Below, piece after piece: positions 1 through 10,609 of a DNA stretch of 64,000 bases. Every line of letters begins with the position of its first letter. Within the stretch, counting starts at the first letter, position 1. The notes under the pieces were generated by a model that did no database searches, had not been told where the DNA came from, and saw nothing but the letters and a program-made list of their open reading frames with translations. The stretch is taken from assembly GCA_951804985.1 (NCBI GenBank), contig OX638135.1, forward strand, positions 40,763,564 to 40,827,563. The letters are read 5' to 3'. Position numbers and translations under genes: made by a program. The DNA comes from Dryomyza anilis. Lineage: Eukaryota; Arthropoda; Insecta; Diptera; Dryomyzidae.

Positions 1-503
1 GTAATACGACTTGTAAGCGTACACGGATCCAGGAGTGCTCGTGCGTAATATAGTTTTTCGTTGACCTCAATCTTAATCAATGCAATAGGTAACAGCGTAA
101 CGACATTTTGTGACAACATCGAGGATAATGTTGGTGTTGGCGTTGAATTCGTATTTGCATTCATCAGTGTCTCCTTTTTGCTGATGTCTTCATCCTTCCT
201 ATTTTGTGATCGATTATTTTGCAAATGTTCATGCATTTGAAGCAGTGTATGGTGGTCTTTCTGACAAATATAGCATCCAGTTTTGCTACCATAAGATCCT
301 TGCGAATGTTTATGAGCTAGACAGTTGGAACAATATCTGTGTAAAAGGACAGCTCGTAATCGAGATTTTACGTTCATATTAATAAATTTCCAACACTGCC
401 GCAACGAGTACTTGTATGAAAATTGTATGAACTTGTACTTGAATGAAAATTGCTTTGTTCTGGAGTTGCGCAGTCTGTTATTATTTCGGGATTCTTTTGA
501 CAT
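1..503 (-). pseudogene. BEL/Pao Gag zinc-knuckle and protease-start fragment, open at window edge
   Basis: One minus-strand frame is open from an ATG at 503-501 to the window edge. It has a Cys/His cluster typical of BEL/Pao Gag, in the order YCSNCLAHKH then GCYICQKDHHTLLQMH (about 345-240). This is followed by a stretch ending in the ARALLDPCT motif that starts the retropepsin-like (DUF1758) protease of this family. The arrangement matches the Gag-protease of the neighbouring BEL element, but the residues differ, so this is a separate element whose pol would lie to the left of the window. Its upstream Gag is cut at about 595, where the next element begins. No inactivating break is visible in this stretch. 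Function, by family: nucleocapsid and protease region of an LTR retrotransposon polyprotein. Confidence 0.72.
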
Positions 504-659
504 GTTGAACTGTAAATATAAATGGTATGGAAAAGATAGTTTGAGAAAAAAAAAATAAGCTAACAAAAAAATGGTAGTTCATTGTTTTTTGTTACTGTGT
601 TGGGAGAACGACCAGTTTAATTACTGGTCGAGTGAGCAATTAATTATTGAAATTGGTTG

Positions 660-1276
660 TTCAGAGACTCGGGGTTCAGAAGGCGCAAGAATAGGACCAC
701 CAATAAGAAAGTGACCAGGAGTTAATTATCCGTAGGATCTTCGGACATCGGTGAGATTGGTGTGGAGTTTAAGCATGCTTCGATTTTCGATAAAAGCGTG
801 GAAAATTCTTCAAATGTGTATTTGAAGGAACCTGCTACCTTGCGAAAATGGGTTTTAAAACTTTTGACGCCCGCTCCCCAAAGACCTCCCATATGTGGTG
901 CCCCTGGAGGATTAAAATGCCAAGATAATGTTTGGTGACTATAATTGGCTATGAGAGAAGCGTTTGTGGTCATTAAAAATTCTTTTGTTAATACTTTTGA
1001 TACACCAACAAAGTTTGTTCCATTGTCAGAATATAAATGGAGATGACAACCACGCCACGAGACGAATCTACTAAAGGCACATAAGAAAGCAGGAGTCGAG
1101 AGACAGGAAGTTGCTTCAATGTGTATAGCTTTAGTGGCGAAGCAGACAAAAATACAAACGTATCCCTTGGTGGTCAGACATGCTCGTCCCGTATAATTTT
1201 TAATATCGAATGGACCAACAAAATCTAGACCGCAGTGCGCAAATGGACGAGAAATGGTGGTGCACTCAGGAGGCAA
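660..1276 (-). pseudogene. BEL/Pao integrase, catalytic core and C-terminal region
   Basis: The frame carries the DDE integrase core: an LDFVGPF segment with the first Asp, YSDNGTNFVG with the second Asp, then the HMGGLWGAGVKSFKTHF block that follows the core in BEL/Pao elements, and LNSTPISP. After the ORF stop at 722 the frame continues as PGHFLIGGP, the family's C-terminal landmark. The usual DDE glutamate of the HMGGLWE block is Gly/Ala here (HMGGLWGAG), so the copy probably lacks a catalytic residue. It would insert cDNA into the host genome in an intact element. It is continuous with the zinc-binding segment upstream, but in a different frame. Confidence 0.82.
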
Positions 1277-1289
1277 AGCACCATGAGCT

Positions 1290-1626
1290 GAGTTTGTACT
1301 TTTTGCTTATATATAACACATATTTTTCACTTATGAATAGTGCTTTTAATGAGGTTTTTAGCTTTAGGAATCCAGAACTGCAGTCGAATCAACCAAAGTA
1401 CGAGCTGATTCCCACCATGGAGCGAAATTTGGTGTGTGAAACTTACCTCATCGTGAAAGCTGACAGTTGTATGGAAGAATAAATGGATTTCGTTCATCAT
1501 TGGATAATGTGGGCGACGCGACAAGTCTACCGCAAACTCGCATACGACCTGTATCATCAAGAAATGGATTAAGATTAAGAAGGCTACTTGATGCCAAAAT
1601 ATTGTCTTTTTTGGCAAGACTGTCAT
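1290..1626 (-). pseudogene. BEL/Pao integrase zinc-binding (H2C2) segment, frameshifted
   Basis: Two overlapping minus frames each hold half of the domain. One reads LNPFLDDTGRMRVCGRL and ends in NPFILPYNCQLS. The other resumes with HGGNQLVLWLIRLQFWIP and a Cys pair. Together this is the N-terminal H2C2 region of BEL/Pao integrase, broken by at least one indel near 1450 and by stops. Not translatable as one protein. Confidence 0.68.
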
Positions 1627-1683
1627 ATTCGTTTGGATAACATTCTTTTTGACATAATATTATAAGTCGATTTCTTATATCGA

Positions 1684-2001
1684 TTACTTCTGAGCTCGAT
1701 ATAAGATTGGAATTTTTGTTAAAAGTCGAACGATAACTTTTATGAGTGCGATAAAAAATCTATACACATATGCTATTACTCGTATAGCTTTTGGAAAAGA
1801 TGAAAACCTTTCCAGTATATCATCAAAGTTTTGAAAATATAAAAAATGTGATTTCTTCGGTTTCATTTCTAATTCTGTGAGGAGGCTACTAGGCTGATCA
1901 GTACTAGGCCATTGTATCGGAGAAAGTTTTAGCCATTGTGGATCATTCCACCATAAATTATTATTAATGAGATCTTGTGGTTGAAATCCACGACTTGCCA
2001 A
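1684..2001 (-). pseudogene. BEL/Pao RNase H-integrase linker region
   Basis: A 105-residue minus ORF begins MASRGFQPQDLINNNLWW and continues to a PQWLKLSPIQWP stretch. This is the characteristic segment between RNase H and integrase in BEL/Pao Pol, with the upstream 'NPADLASRG' context expected just before it. It is separated from both neighbours by frame breaks. Confidence 0.7.
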
Positions 2002-2117
2002 GTCGACTGGGTTTGTAGGAGAATTAACATGGAACCAGTTACTAGGACCTATAGTCTGGACAATTAGGAAACTCTATTGGCAACAAAAGTAGTCCATTGA
2101 CATGGTGGCTTTGCGAG

Positions 2118-3321
2118 TCATGCCAATACAATCGTGGAATCAGTGCAAAAAAATGACTCATACTTTGGTATGTTTAACTGTGAAAGAACTGATTCCATCA
2201 TATTGGCTAACAGCACAGCTCCGCATAGATCCAATCTTGGCAACGACATTTTTTTAACCGGTGCTACTTTCGATTTAGCAGCCAGTAAGTGGGTGGAAAT
2301 GGAGGACGAGTTATCTACTCGAATATAAATAGTCGCCGCGTACGCTCTTTCGGAAGCGTCGCAAAATGCATGGAATTGGATTTTATGCTCAGGCGAATAG
2401 TTAATCCATCGTGGAATTCTAATTTTGTTGATGTGCGGATAATTGTCAAAGAAGGAGAGCCAAGTTTGTAGGCAATCTGAAGATAAATTTTCATCCCAGC
2501 CAACTTGTTCGAGCCATATTTTTTGCATTAGCATTTTTGCCAACACAATGCATGGTGAAAACCAGCCAGCAGGGTCGAACAACTTCGATATCTGAGATAA
2601 AACTTCACGTTTTGTAAAAGTTGTCTTAATGGAAAGTGGAGCTGTTGAAAAATAAAAACAATCTAATCGTGCATTCCAGCGGATACCTAGTGTTTTTGAT
2701 GAACTACTGTCTTCTAACTTTAGAAAATCTTCGTTTAAAAGATGTTTGCAAGGAATTCCAGCTAAAATACCAGGTGAATTAGATGTCCCTTTTCTTAATG
2801 ACGATCCAGCTGAGTTAAGTGCAGCAATAAACTGATTGCGTGCTCGCAGCGCAGTATCAAAATCGTAGCTCCAGCAAGAGCATCATCGACATACATTTCA
2901 TTAAGTAGAATGTTACTAGCAAGGGGATAAGTTTTATTAATATCATGAGCCAATTGATGTAAAGTGCGGATTGCCAAATAAGGAGCGCAGTTGATGCCAA
3001 AAGTGACTGTTTTTAATTCAAAATCTTGAATATCCTTCTGCAACTCATCACGAAAAAGAATTCCCTGAAAAGGGGTATGCATTGGGTTCACCAAAATCTC
3101 CACCAAAATCGCCACTTAAGGATCAACCCCATTAAGTCGGTTTGTAAAATTGGACAAGCATGTAAGATATCATTAAGGCTTGATCCATTCGATGATGAAC
3201 TGGACGCATTAAATACAACTCGAAGTTTTGTAGTAGTGCTTTTAGCCTTTATGACAGCGTGGTGAGGCATGTAATAATGCGTTGGAAAACCAGAAAATTT
3301 TGGAATAGAAACTGCGTACAT
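2118..3321 (-). pseudogene. BEL/Pao reverse transcriptase-RNase H, three frame fragments
   Basis: Three minus ORFs read in order give the RT-RH region. 3321-3088 holds the N-terminal palm with KLRVVFNASS. 3115-2795 holds FELKTVTFGINCAPYLAIRTL and the catalytic YVDD box (MYVDDALAGA). 2582-2118 holds LFDPAGWFSPCIVLAKMLMQKIWL followed by the RNase H start (FCDAS) and DLCGAVLLA. The order and wording are diagnostic of BEL/Pao rather than Ty3/gypsy. A short duplicated WRFWWRFW and frame changes near 3100 and 2600-2790 show decay. In a live copy it copies the RNA genome into cDNA. Confidence 0.85.
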
Positions 3322-3656
3322 GTGCTCTAATTGGCGATATTCCTTTACAACCGAGTCATATTGCGCTTTAAAAATGGGAGTATTTTTAAGTCGGCTTTCA
3401 TTCCTGAGAAATTATGCATTAGCAGTAGCGCGCGAATGCCCAAGCTTAATTAAATCAGGAAATTCTCTTTTAAACGGAAGAAATACCATGTATCGACCGT
3501 CGGCGTACCACGTCTTGTGCTACGCATGTAGTTGTCTTCACAAAAATGATCCTCCTGTGTCATATTTGGATTTACAGGGGAACTGAATATGAATGAACAG
3601 CATTTCTGAACTTGAGCAGAAACTGCGTTATTTAAGCCGGAAATCTGAGCAGTTGT

Positions 3657-4613
3657 TTATGTAAATGGAAGTCGCAATAGTCGGAAAAGGCGTTGAGAAA
3701 TAAAAGTTCCTTCCGAACCTGAATCAATTAGTGCACGCGCTTTATAATTGATACCCAGGTGGCATATATTAACATTAGTCGTACCTAATAGCACACTTTG
3801 AAGATTGAATGCAAAATTGGATTGAATATTTTGAGTTGAAAACGGTTCTGCAGTGGACTGTATCTGGAAAGAATTTTTGTTTGGAATAGCAGAAGACTTG
3901 TGCATTTGATGGAAAACCCAGATGGTCTCTTGAAGTAGATGGAACTGGTGAAGGAAAATTGGAAATAGGATATTAGGATTATGCAATAACGTATTGTGTC
4001 GTTTATGACATGTATAACAATTGTGGGTACTCTTACAGTCTCTAACAGGATGAGAACGAGCAAAACAATTTATACATAAGCGATATTGTTTAACTACCGA
4101 CATCCGTTCCTCAGGATTCATACGTAGAAACTGTGAGCATTGCCTAATAGTGTGTTGGTTTTTAGGGCACAGCTTACATTGATAAACTGTAATTTTATTT
4201 GGATAAGTGTTTATTTTCTTTAGAAAATTTCTATTCTGTGTATAAGAATTATTTGTTGATTTTTGAGAGTGAGATCTGGAATCTGTAACACCCTTAAGGT
4301 CGGAAACGGTTCCCAAAGTTTGATACTGACTAGTAAGAAAAGAGTCTAATTCACTCCATTTAGGAATTTCAGTTTTAGACTTCAGCGATTGTTCCCAAAG
4401 AGCCAAAGTTACCTCTGGCAATTTCGTTGAACATAGGAAAATAAAAATAGAATCCCATTTTTGAATATTAATTTTGTACAGTTGTAAAGTAGATATACAA
4501 TTGATAATGTCTCTCTTAAGTTTTTTTAATAGCATCTCCAGATTCGGATGAGACGGATGGAAGACTGAAAAGTATTCGAAGTTGACTATTAACCAAATGT
4601 CGTTTATTTTCAA
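3657..4613 (-). pseudogene. BEL/Pao Gag C-terminal half with zinc knuckles and protease start
   Basis: The 318-residue minus ORF shows, in order: a Gag DUF1759-like helix-rich part (LPEVTLALWEQSL, about residues 68-80); Cys-rich knuckles including YQCKLCPKNQHTIRQC, CINCFARSHPVRDC and CYTCHKRHNTLLH (about residues 145-215); and the retropepsin active-site stretch ARALIDSGSEGTF near the end. Upstream, in another frame at about 4700-4540, lies GEARDIVKQCP...AWDN...NNRFENKRHLVN, the middle of the same Gag. The start Met is therefore an artefact of a frameshift. Confidence 0.82.
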
Positions 4614-4964
4614 AACGATTATTTTAGTTGTCCCAAGCTACTACAAGCCCATCGTTGGTTAAAGGACATTGCTTTACAATATCACGAGCCTCACCTCGTG
4701 TTTTCTGGTTCAAATGAAATAATTTCTACTGGACTTAATTTAGAATTAGTAAGATATATGGCCGTAAACACGGAATGTTGGCCAGGAAAGATAGTCACCG
4801 GCAAATGCTTCGGTGTCACATGGCGGTAAGTGGAAATGGGAATGAGATGACCTATCGTTGCGATTCGACTGCGGATCTGGAGTTGTTGTCACAGCTAAAC
4901 CCATGACCTCGATTTGTTCACTTATTTTAGATACGCATCTAACATAAGTGTGGTATGATGAACG

Positions 4965-5210
4965 CTAGCGAGTCTTGAGAGTCTCCAAATCCACATATTG
5001 TACATTTTCTGCATCATCAGTTTTGTCATCAGCTAAATCGCGAAGGCATCCTTCATAGACTAATTTAAAGTTGCTCCATATTGCTTTCATCTCTTCTCTT
5101 TGAATGTTCAATGAGTGAACTGAACTGCCATTTGTCGAAGCCTCATTGAATTCAGCCTCGAACTCCACTAAGCTGTCGGACAATCTAATAAATGCATCTA
5201 AAGATGACAT
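4965..5210 (-). pseudogene. BEL/Pao Gag N-terminal segment
   Basis: An 81-residue ORF starts MSSLDAFIRLSDSLVEFE and looks like the N-terminal part of the Gag that continues in fragments to 3657. The 5' leader of the element lies to the right (above 5210). Its downstream end (4965) is a frame break rather than a natural terminus. Assignment rests on position and the acidic helical character, so it is less certain than the downstream parts. Confidence 0.55.
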
Positions 5211-5219
5211 CGTGATGCG

Positions 5220-7811
5220 GAATAAAAAAAAACCGAAACAAAATATGTACGACGCGAAATATCACGAAAAGCAAAAGGTGAAAGAAGGTGTGTGTTTAAT
5301 TAAAATAACACACAGTCATGAAAACAAATTAAAAAATATGAACCAAAGATCAAAGCAATAGGAACAAATTGTACCGTTCGACGAGTTTTTAAAAAATTCG
5401 GTTCTTGCTCAAAAGCAAGGTTTTTTTTTTTAATAAGAATCCATCTTCCCAATAAAACAAAAAAAAATTTTCAAATAAATAAAGCAATTGTAAAATTGTA
5501 ATGATTTTAGATGTTTAGAAAACGTTTATAATGTTTAGAGAATTTTTAAAAATTTTAAAAATATAATTAAATATTACGATATTTTCTGTAGAAATTGAAA
5601 TTATAAATTCTAAAAATTTTAAAAATAGTAAAACAAAAAAAATAATCAAAATGCTTTAAAACAAAATTAATTAATTTAATTTAGAGAATTTGTATATAAT
5701 CTATTTTTGACTTTATTTATTATTATTATTATTTTTAATTAAAACGCGATGAAACTCAAAATCTTGTTATAAACGTACAAAAATAAAAATTAGCACAAAA
5801 AAAAAACCAATGAAAGTACAGCTGGTTGAATCAAACAAAATATCTTTAAAAAATTAATATTCAAACCACAATTGTTAAATGTTGCATCAAATTTTACATT
5901 TGAAAACGTCACTTAAATAAATTTCAACAAAAAGTTGTTCTTTGTTGCATCAAACAACGTATCCGAATCTGCACTAAAAATATGACGATGCTAACAAAAA
6001 AAAACAATAAAAAAAAGCTTTTATAAGGTACAACTGTAGAAATGAAGCATATCATTGAGTCTCATGTAATTTGTTGCAAGTCTATGCGCTCTTTAAATTC
6101 TCTATGCACAATTTTCTCCGTTCGTTACTCTGTGGTGTTGTTGCACAAAAAATGACAAAGATCTCACAAAGAGTGTGCGCGAAAAAGCATGAAAAGTGCA
6201 CAAAATGTAAAATGTACTTGGAAAGTGCTCAAAAGTGCGACTTAACAGAGCCACTTAACAGAGCAACTTAACAGATTGGCTTAACAGAGAGTTAACAGTG
6301 GAATGGGAGAATTTGAAATGAGACATAAAAGAGAGTTAAGAGGTTCAATCGAGCGTGTTGCACTGATCATTGTTTAATCGCTCATCGAACCGCAACGAAA
6401 TTAGGTTGTGTTTGATGCACTAACTTAAATATGTCCTAAAATCTCACTAAGTGCAATATAGTATTTTTATAACAAAATAAGTTTTGTTAATAAATTAAAG
6501 TCACTTTTGAAATAAAACAAAAATGTGAAACTTTGCAAATAAAAATGAATTACAAGGTTGACATTTGTAATTAACCTACTTAATTGGTTAACTTTTCGAA
6601 GTGAATTTCATTAAGTTGCAACTATTGGAATTTTTCACAAATCCATTTAATTTTGATAAATAGTCAAATGACAATAAATTAAATTTATTATTTATATCAA
6701 CAAATTGCAAGCTCCTTTTTTTTGAACACTCGCAAATAATATTGATTTGTTTTTTTTTTTTTTTACTTTTGTTAAAAAAAAGAAGAAATTATATTTAAAC
6801 GAAAATAAGTTTTCAATTATTTTCAATTAAATTTTTTTGCAGATTTACGAATTTGCAAAGAAAACTAATTGGAATATGAATACAAATACTGTTTAATTTT
6901 GAATCTTTCTCAAAATATATTAGAAAAAAAAATGTTTTTAATCAAATAAATTTGTTAACCTTCGTAATTTAACAGATGATTAAAAAATTAATTCAAATAT
7001 GTATACATATATATGTTTGTTCTTGAATCAAATCAAAAGTGGATAAATTTGAACTAAATAAAATGGTTCAATTTTCGAAATTAACTTTTCAAATTTATAA
7101 ATATTCATTTATATAGGAAACAATATGTATATGGGAAAAAATTGCAATTAACTCACGTCTCAGGGGTTATGTATTCCTACTTTGGACTCGTGGCTTGGCT
7201 TCGGAGGGTATATAAGTGGATATTTGTCTTTAAAATGACCTCTGCCTTCACCGTATATGGGTATTTTTCACATCTTTTTATATAGGCACGCTTTATATAC
7301 AAAATGATAAATTTCGTCTACTTCACTTCAAATAAATATAATTTGCTATTTTATGAATTATTTCTATTTCATACTATTTCTTTTTACTTGAATTCTTATG
7401 ATTATTTTTTTCTATTTTACACTTTTTATTTAATTCACCACTTTTACCAATTTTAGTTTTGGAAACAATAAATTACTTAATTACCTAAATTTAAAATTTA
7501 TTATATTTTTTTTTTAGCTTTTTTTTTGTTCTGTCCTTTCTTTTTTGATCTTCTTCACAACTTCTGTTTTATTGAACTTAGTTTGAATATGCCCTATTTG
7601 GGAACTCGACTGGCGCTTGCACTGTTTAATTATACTAAAAATATACATGAACACGCACCTGCTGAATTATATGATGCTCGTCTTGCTGTATTTAGGCTCT
7701 CCTGATGATCGATGCTGAGAGATCTTGATATTTGATACTGCTGACTTCTTTCTGATTGATGAGAGATCTTGATGCGTGGCTTATTTCTGGAGCTGAATTA
7801 GATTCCTCTTA
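5220..7811. other. AT-rich non-coding DNA, no gene recognised
   Basis: About 2.6 kb of A/T homopolymer-rich sequence with only short chance ORFs. It should contain the BEL leader and possibly its 5' LTR, but I could not delimit one. A short degenerate run of cttaacagag-like units lies at 6237-6300. Confidence 0.6.
6237..6300. repeat. Short degenerate tandem repeat (cttaacaga units)
   Basis: The motif CTTAACAGA recurs at about 10-18-bp spacing, roughly five times (cttaacagag, cttaacagag, cttaacagat, cttaacagag, gttaacagtg). It lies in a slightly less AT-rich patch. No function is assignable. Confidence 0.6.
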
Positions 7812-7977
7812 TGCCCGTAACTTCAACGAATAGATATCTAATGGTGCTTAGTTATCTATCGTGTAAGCAAAATTTCGTAACTTCAACGCATAGTTAAGGA
7901 GTAAAAACACCGGATAGGTAAGAGATATCTGTTCGGTACGAACACCAATAGATATCTACTCGTTGAAGTTACGGGCA
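7812..7977. mobile_element. PIF/Harbinger-type MITE, copy 1 (166 bp)
   Basis: Terminal inverted repeats TGCCCGTAACTTCAACGA and TCGTTGAAGTTACGGGCA bound the unit. It is flanked on both sides by the trinucleotide TTA (7809-7811 and 7978-7980), the TWA target duplication typical of PIF/Harbinger elements. The interior has no coding capacity. A second, interrupted copy lies at 24782-26563 with TAA duplications. Confidence 0.85.
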
Positions 7978-8439
7978 TTAATATAATTAATTCCTCTTCC
8001 CTTGATTTGAGAACTTTGTTGAAATGTGGTATCCGGTTCGGATAAGGACCATGAAAATGCGAAAATAAACTTACGCTCGTCGTAAGTAAAATCGGCTTAG
8101 ATGGTTTTGGAAAAAGAATCGCCTTGGAATATTTTCTTATTGTAAGAAAATACTCGTTAGAATAGGAAAACCAGGAAAAGAAAAAACAATAGAATATTTT
8201 CGGAATTTAAAATCTTATGTTTTATTTAGGAATTAGAAGAAACAAACCTTATGCATTCAATGCTAACAGCGAATAGAAAGATTTTTATTCTTACGGAAGC
8301 TAAGTTACAAAAATCATGATAGATAAATTAAGATATATTCAAAGTGCCGGTAGGTGGCGTTTTATGTTTAGCTAATTGTAGTAGATTTAGCATAATTCAT
8401 CGTAAATTCATTTGTATCGTGATTCTTCACGTATACAAA

Positions 8440-8710
8440 TGACATCACTGTTTAATCCATTGTAATAAGAATTTTTTACTGCTTATAAAACATCTATCAT
8501 CTTTAAAAGAGTCTATGAATTATATAACAAGTTGTTTGAATACGATTTACTTTTGCGTGAACAGCGTGACCCATATAGGAAAAAACGATGGGCCCAAGGT
8601 TCGCCCAGTCTTGCGCCCAGAATGATAAGAAGGGCGCAAGACTGGCTCTAAGTATTCGGCCAAGGCTGACAAAAAATACTTGGCCAACCATTTCAAAAAT
8701 GCAAAAAAAA
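8440..8710. repeat. Dispersed repeat, inverted relative to 22.5-22.9 kb
   Basis: The segment with TGTTTTATAAGC...TTATATAAC-type blocks at about 8450-8535, and the GGGCGCAAGACTGGCT palindromic patch after it, resemble the reverse complement of about 22560-22890. The internal pair gcccagtcttgcgccc / gggcgcaagactgg forms a small hairpin. Probably remnants of one non-autonomous element family; class unknown. Confidence 0.45.
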
Positions 8711-8883
8711 CATTTATTTTTTTCACTTTCCTTTCCTTTCATTTATATTTCTTTTTCTCATTTATTTCATTTCTCATTTATTTCATTTCTCATTTATTTT
8801 GTTTCTCATTTATTTTATACAATTTCCAATTTTTCCTATTTTAAGTAATTTAACATTTGTAGAAAAAATTAATTTGTCACAAA

Positions 8884-8947
8884 CTGGAATCGAACTCTTA
8901 ACTCGGAAGTTAACGTCCACTGCTCTCCCCGTTAGGCTACGCATCTA
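8884..8947 (-). repeat. tRNA-like sequence (pol III A and B boxes)
   Basis: On the minus strand, TAGCCTAACGGGGAGAGC resembles a tRNA D-arm / A box, and AGAGTTCGATTCCAG resembles a T-arm / B box, at tRNA-like spacing. The stems do not pair well enough for a functional tRNA. More likely a tRNA-derived SINE head or tRNA pseudogene. Confidence 0.5.
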
Positions 8948-9080
8948 ACTTATAGTGTCTGAGACTTTTGCTTCAAAAACAAAATTTATGTTCTTTTTTT
9001 TTCTAATATTTTTTCCTGATGTGACAGAAATTTTCAATTTATAAAGTTCAAGATTTTGAAAAAATGCTTTGAAACAAGTG

Positions 9081-9150
9081 AGCTTGTTAGCGTAACGGGT
9101 AGAGCTCCGGACTTGTAAGCAGGAAATTCGGGTTCGAGTCTCAACCAGAT
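9081..9150 (+). repeat. tRNA-like sequence (pol III A and B boxes) with T-run terminator
   Basis: TTAGCGTAACGGGTAGAGC (A box region), an anticodon-like loop CTTGTAA, and GGGTTCGAGTCTC (B box) occur in tRNA order, followed directly by a run of eight T's that could end pol III transcription. Anticodon and acceptor stems contain mismatches, so I read it as a tRNA-derived element rather than a working tRNA. It faces away from the similar sequence at 8884-8947. Confidence 0.5.
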
Positions 9151-9167
9151 TTTTTTTAAATATATAT

Positions 9168-9677
9168 TTATACCCTACACTAAGAGTGAAAGGGTACATT
9201 CAGTTTGGTACGCCGTTTGTAACACCCTGAAAAAAGCATCTCCGATATGGAAAAGTATATATATTCTTGATCAGCATGACTTCCTGAGTCGATTTAGCGA
9301 TGTCCGTCTGTCCGTCTGCCTGTCTGCCTGTCTGTCTGTCTGTCTGTCTGTCTGTCTGCCTGTCTGTCTGTCCGTCTGTCCTTCTGTCTGTCTGTTGAAA
9401 TCACGATTACAGAAAAAGTTGAAGAGTTTCTTATATATCTAAGCTGTCTGAATAAGAAAATTATCATGATCGGTCTATTGTGACCTGAGAACTGACCACT
9501 TATGTTCAAATACCTCATATAAAATTTACATCTGCATATCAATTTTACTGTATACGTGCTTATGTAAACTTTTTTGGTCAAATATATATTGACATTATGC
9601 TGAAATACATGAAAATAATGTTTTCCCACGAAACGACTTGTGGTTCCAAAAAAAAAAATCGAAATTCGGTACACCTA
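9168..9677 (+). repeat. mini-me-like dispersed repeat, copy A, 5' part
   Basis: It starts TATACCCTACACTAAGAG, continues through TATATATATTCTTGATCAGC, the GAGTCGATTTAGCGATGTC core and a GTCT/GTCC microsatellite, and matches copies at 25117-25824 (plus) and 38609-39308 (minus). It is cut at about 9677 by the LINE. The 3' end of the same repeat type reappears at 22238-22322. The layout of a conserved core followed by (GTCY)n is what I recall for dipteran mini-me elements; that name is from memory, not from a search. Confidence 0.75.
9299..9395 (+). repeat. (GTCT)n microsatellite inside repeat copy A
   Basis: Roughly 24 tetranucleotide units of GTCT with scattered GTCC and GCCT variants. It lies at the expected place in the mini-me-like repeat. 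The two other full copies carry much shorter runs at the same position. Confidence 0.9.
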
Positions 9678-9979
9678 TCGGGGGCTATAGGGGCGATTAT
9701 CACAAGGCAACGTGTCTGAGTGCTTCAACATGGCGAAGCCAGCGCAATCCTTGTCGGTGTCGTCTCAAGTCAACTCACTGGTCACCAGAATTGGCAAATT
9801 GTCAAATGATGACACCTCCACTTCGGTGGAAGTCCTCCTCGTGGAAGTCCCTGGAAACGGCGCTCTACACCACCCGGTGTAGAAGTCGGCTAAAGTGAGT
9901 GGCGAGCATCTCCCTCAGATTGAGGGTTCGTGCGTTGGGTTTGGGTACCACCACGGAAAAAACCTATGCGCCCAATGAA

Positions 9980-10602
9980 AACAAAAAGAAGCCTCGGATA
10001 ATGACCGATTACAACGTTGACGACCCACGCAAACGTTTTAAGGACCATGATTTATGGATATGCACCTGGAATGTCCGGACCCTTTATAGGGAAGGTGCCT
10101 CTATCCAGCTGGCAGATGTCCTCGAGTAATATAAGGCTGACATCACCGCTATCCAGGATATGCGATGGACGGGACAGAGCTGTTCGAAACAAGCGTCCTG
10201 TGATATCTACTACAGCTGCCATGCGGAGAGACACGAATTTGGATGTGGAGATGTGATCGGCAGGAGACTCCGCCACCTTGTCTCTAGGTTCACGCCCGTG
10301 GACGAAAGGCTGGCAACAATCCGCATTAAGGCTAAATATTTCCATATCAGCCTAATTTGTGCACACGCGAGAAAGATGACGAGACAAAAGAGCGCTTCTA
10401 CGAGCGACTAGACAACGCATACAAGCGCTGCCCTCGCCACGATATCAAAATCGTGCTAGGCGATTTTAACGCCAAGGTGGGCAGAGAAGCCATCTATTAT
10501 CCCACAATCGGAAAATTTAGCCTCCATGCCTACACTTCCGATAACGGAACGAGGCTAATCGACTTCGCCGCAGCACGATCAAAAAACTCGAAACCAAATT
10601 GA
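9980..10602 (+). pseudogene. LINE AP-endonuclease domain, broken
   Basis: The endonuclease is spread over three plus frames. 9899-10129 gives DLWICTWNVRTLYREG and is stopped by TAA where a Gln is expected (before YKADITAIQD). The next part continues as YKADITAIQDMRWTG, CDIYYSC and GRRLRHLVSRFTPVDERLA. 10357-10602 supplies ERFYERLDNAYKRCPRHD and the catalytic GDFNAKVG. In an active element this domain nicks target DNA to prime reverse transcription. Several point breaks make this copy inactive. Confidence 0.78.
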
Positions 10603-10609
10603 TCACGTT

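Larger units (their letters stand above)
595..5220 (-). mobile_element. Decayed BEL/Pao LTR retrotransposon (gag-PR-RT-RH-IN, minus strand)
   Basis: Gag, protease, RT, RNase H and integrase segments lie in the canonical BEL/Pao order when read from right to left. They are scattered over all three minus frames, so the copy is dead. The integrase C-terminal motif PGHFLIGGP lies at about 720-690 and the sequence stops matching near 595, where another BEL fragment begins. I could not find paired LTRs: the 3' LTR is missing on the left, and no clear 5' LTR is recognisable to the right of gag. Confidence 0.8.

Noticed and set aside
5220..6500. 5' LTR of the BEL element
   Set aside because: I could not find a paired copy or clear TG...CA borders, so no LTR is annotated.
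9081..9150. Functional tRNA-Thr gene
   Set aside because: The anticodon loop could read TGT, but the anticodon and acceptor stems have too many mismatches.
9294..9674. 126-residue minus ORF with repeated TDRQ
   Set aside because: Product of the (GTCT)n microsatellite in the mini-me-like repeat.
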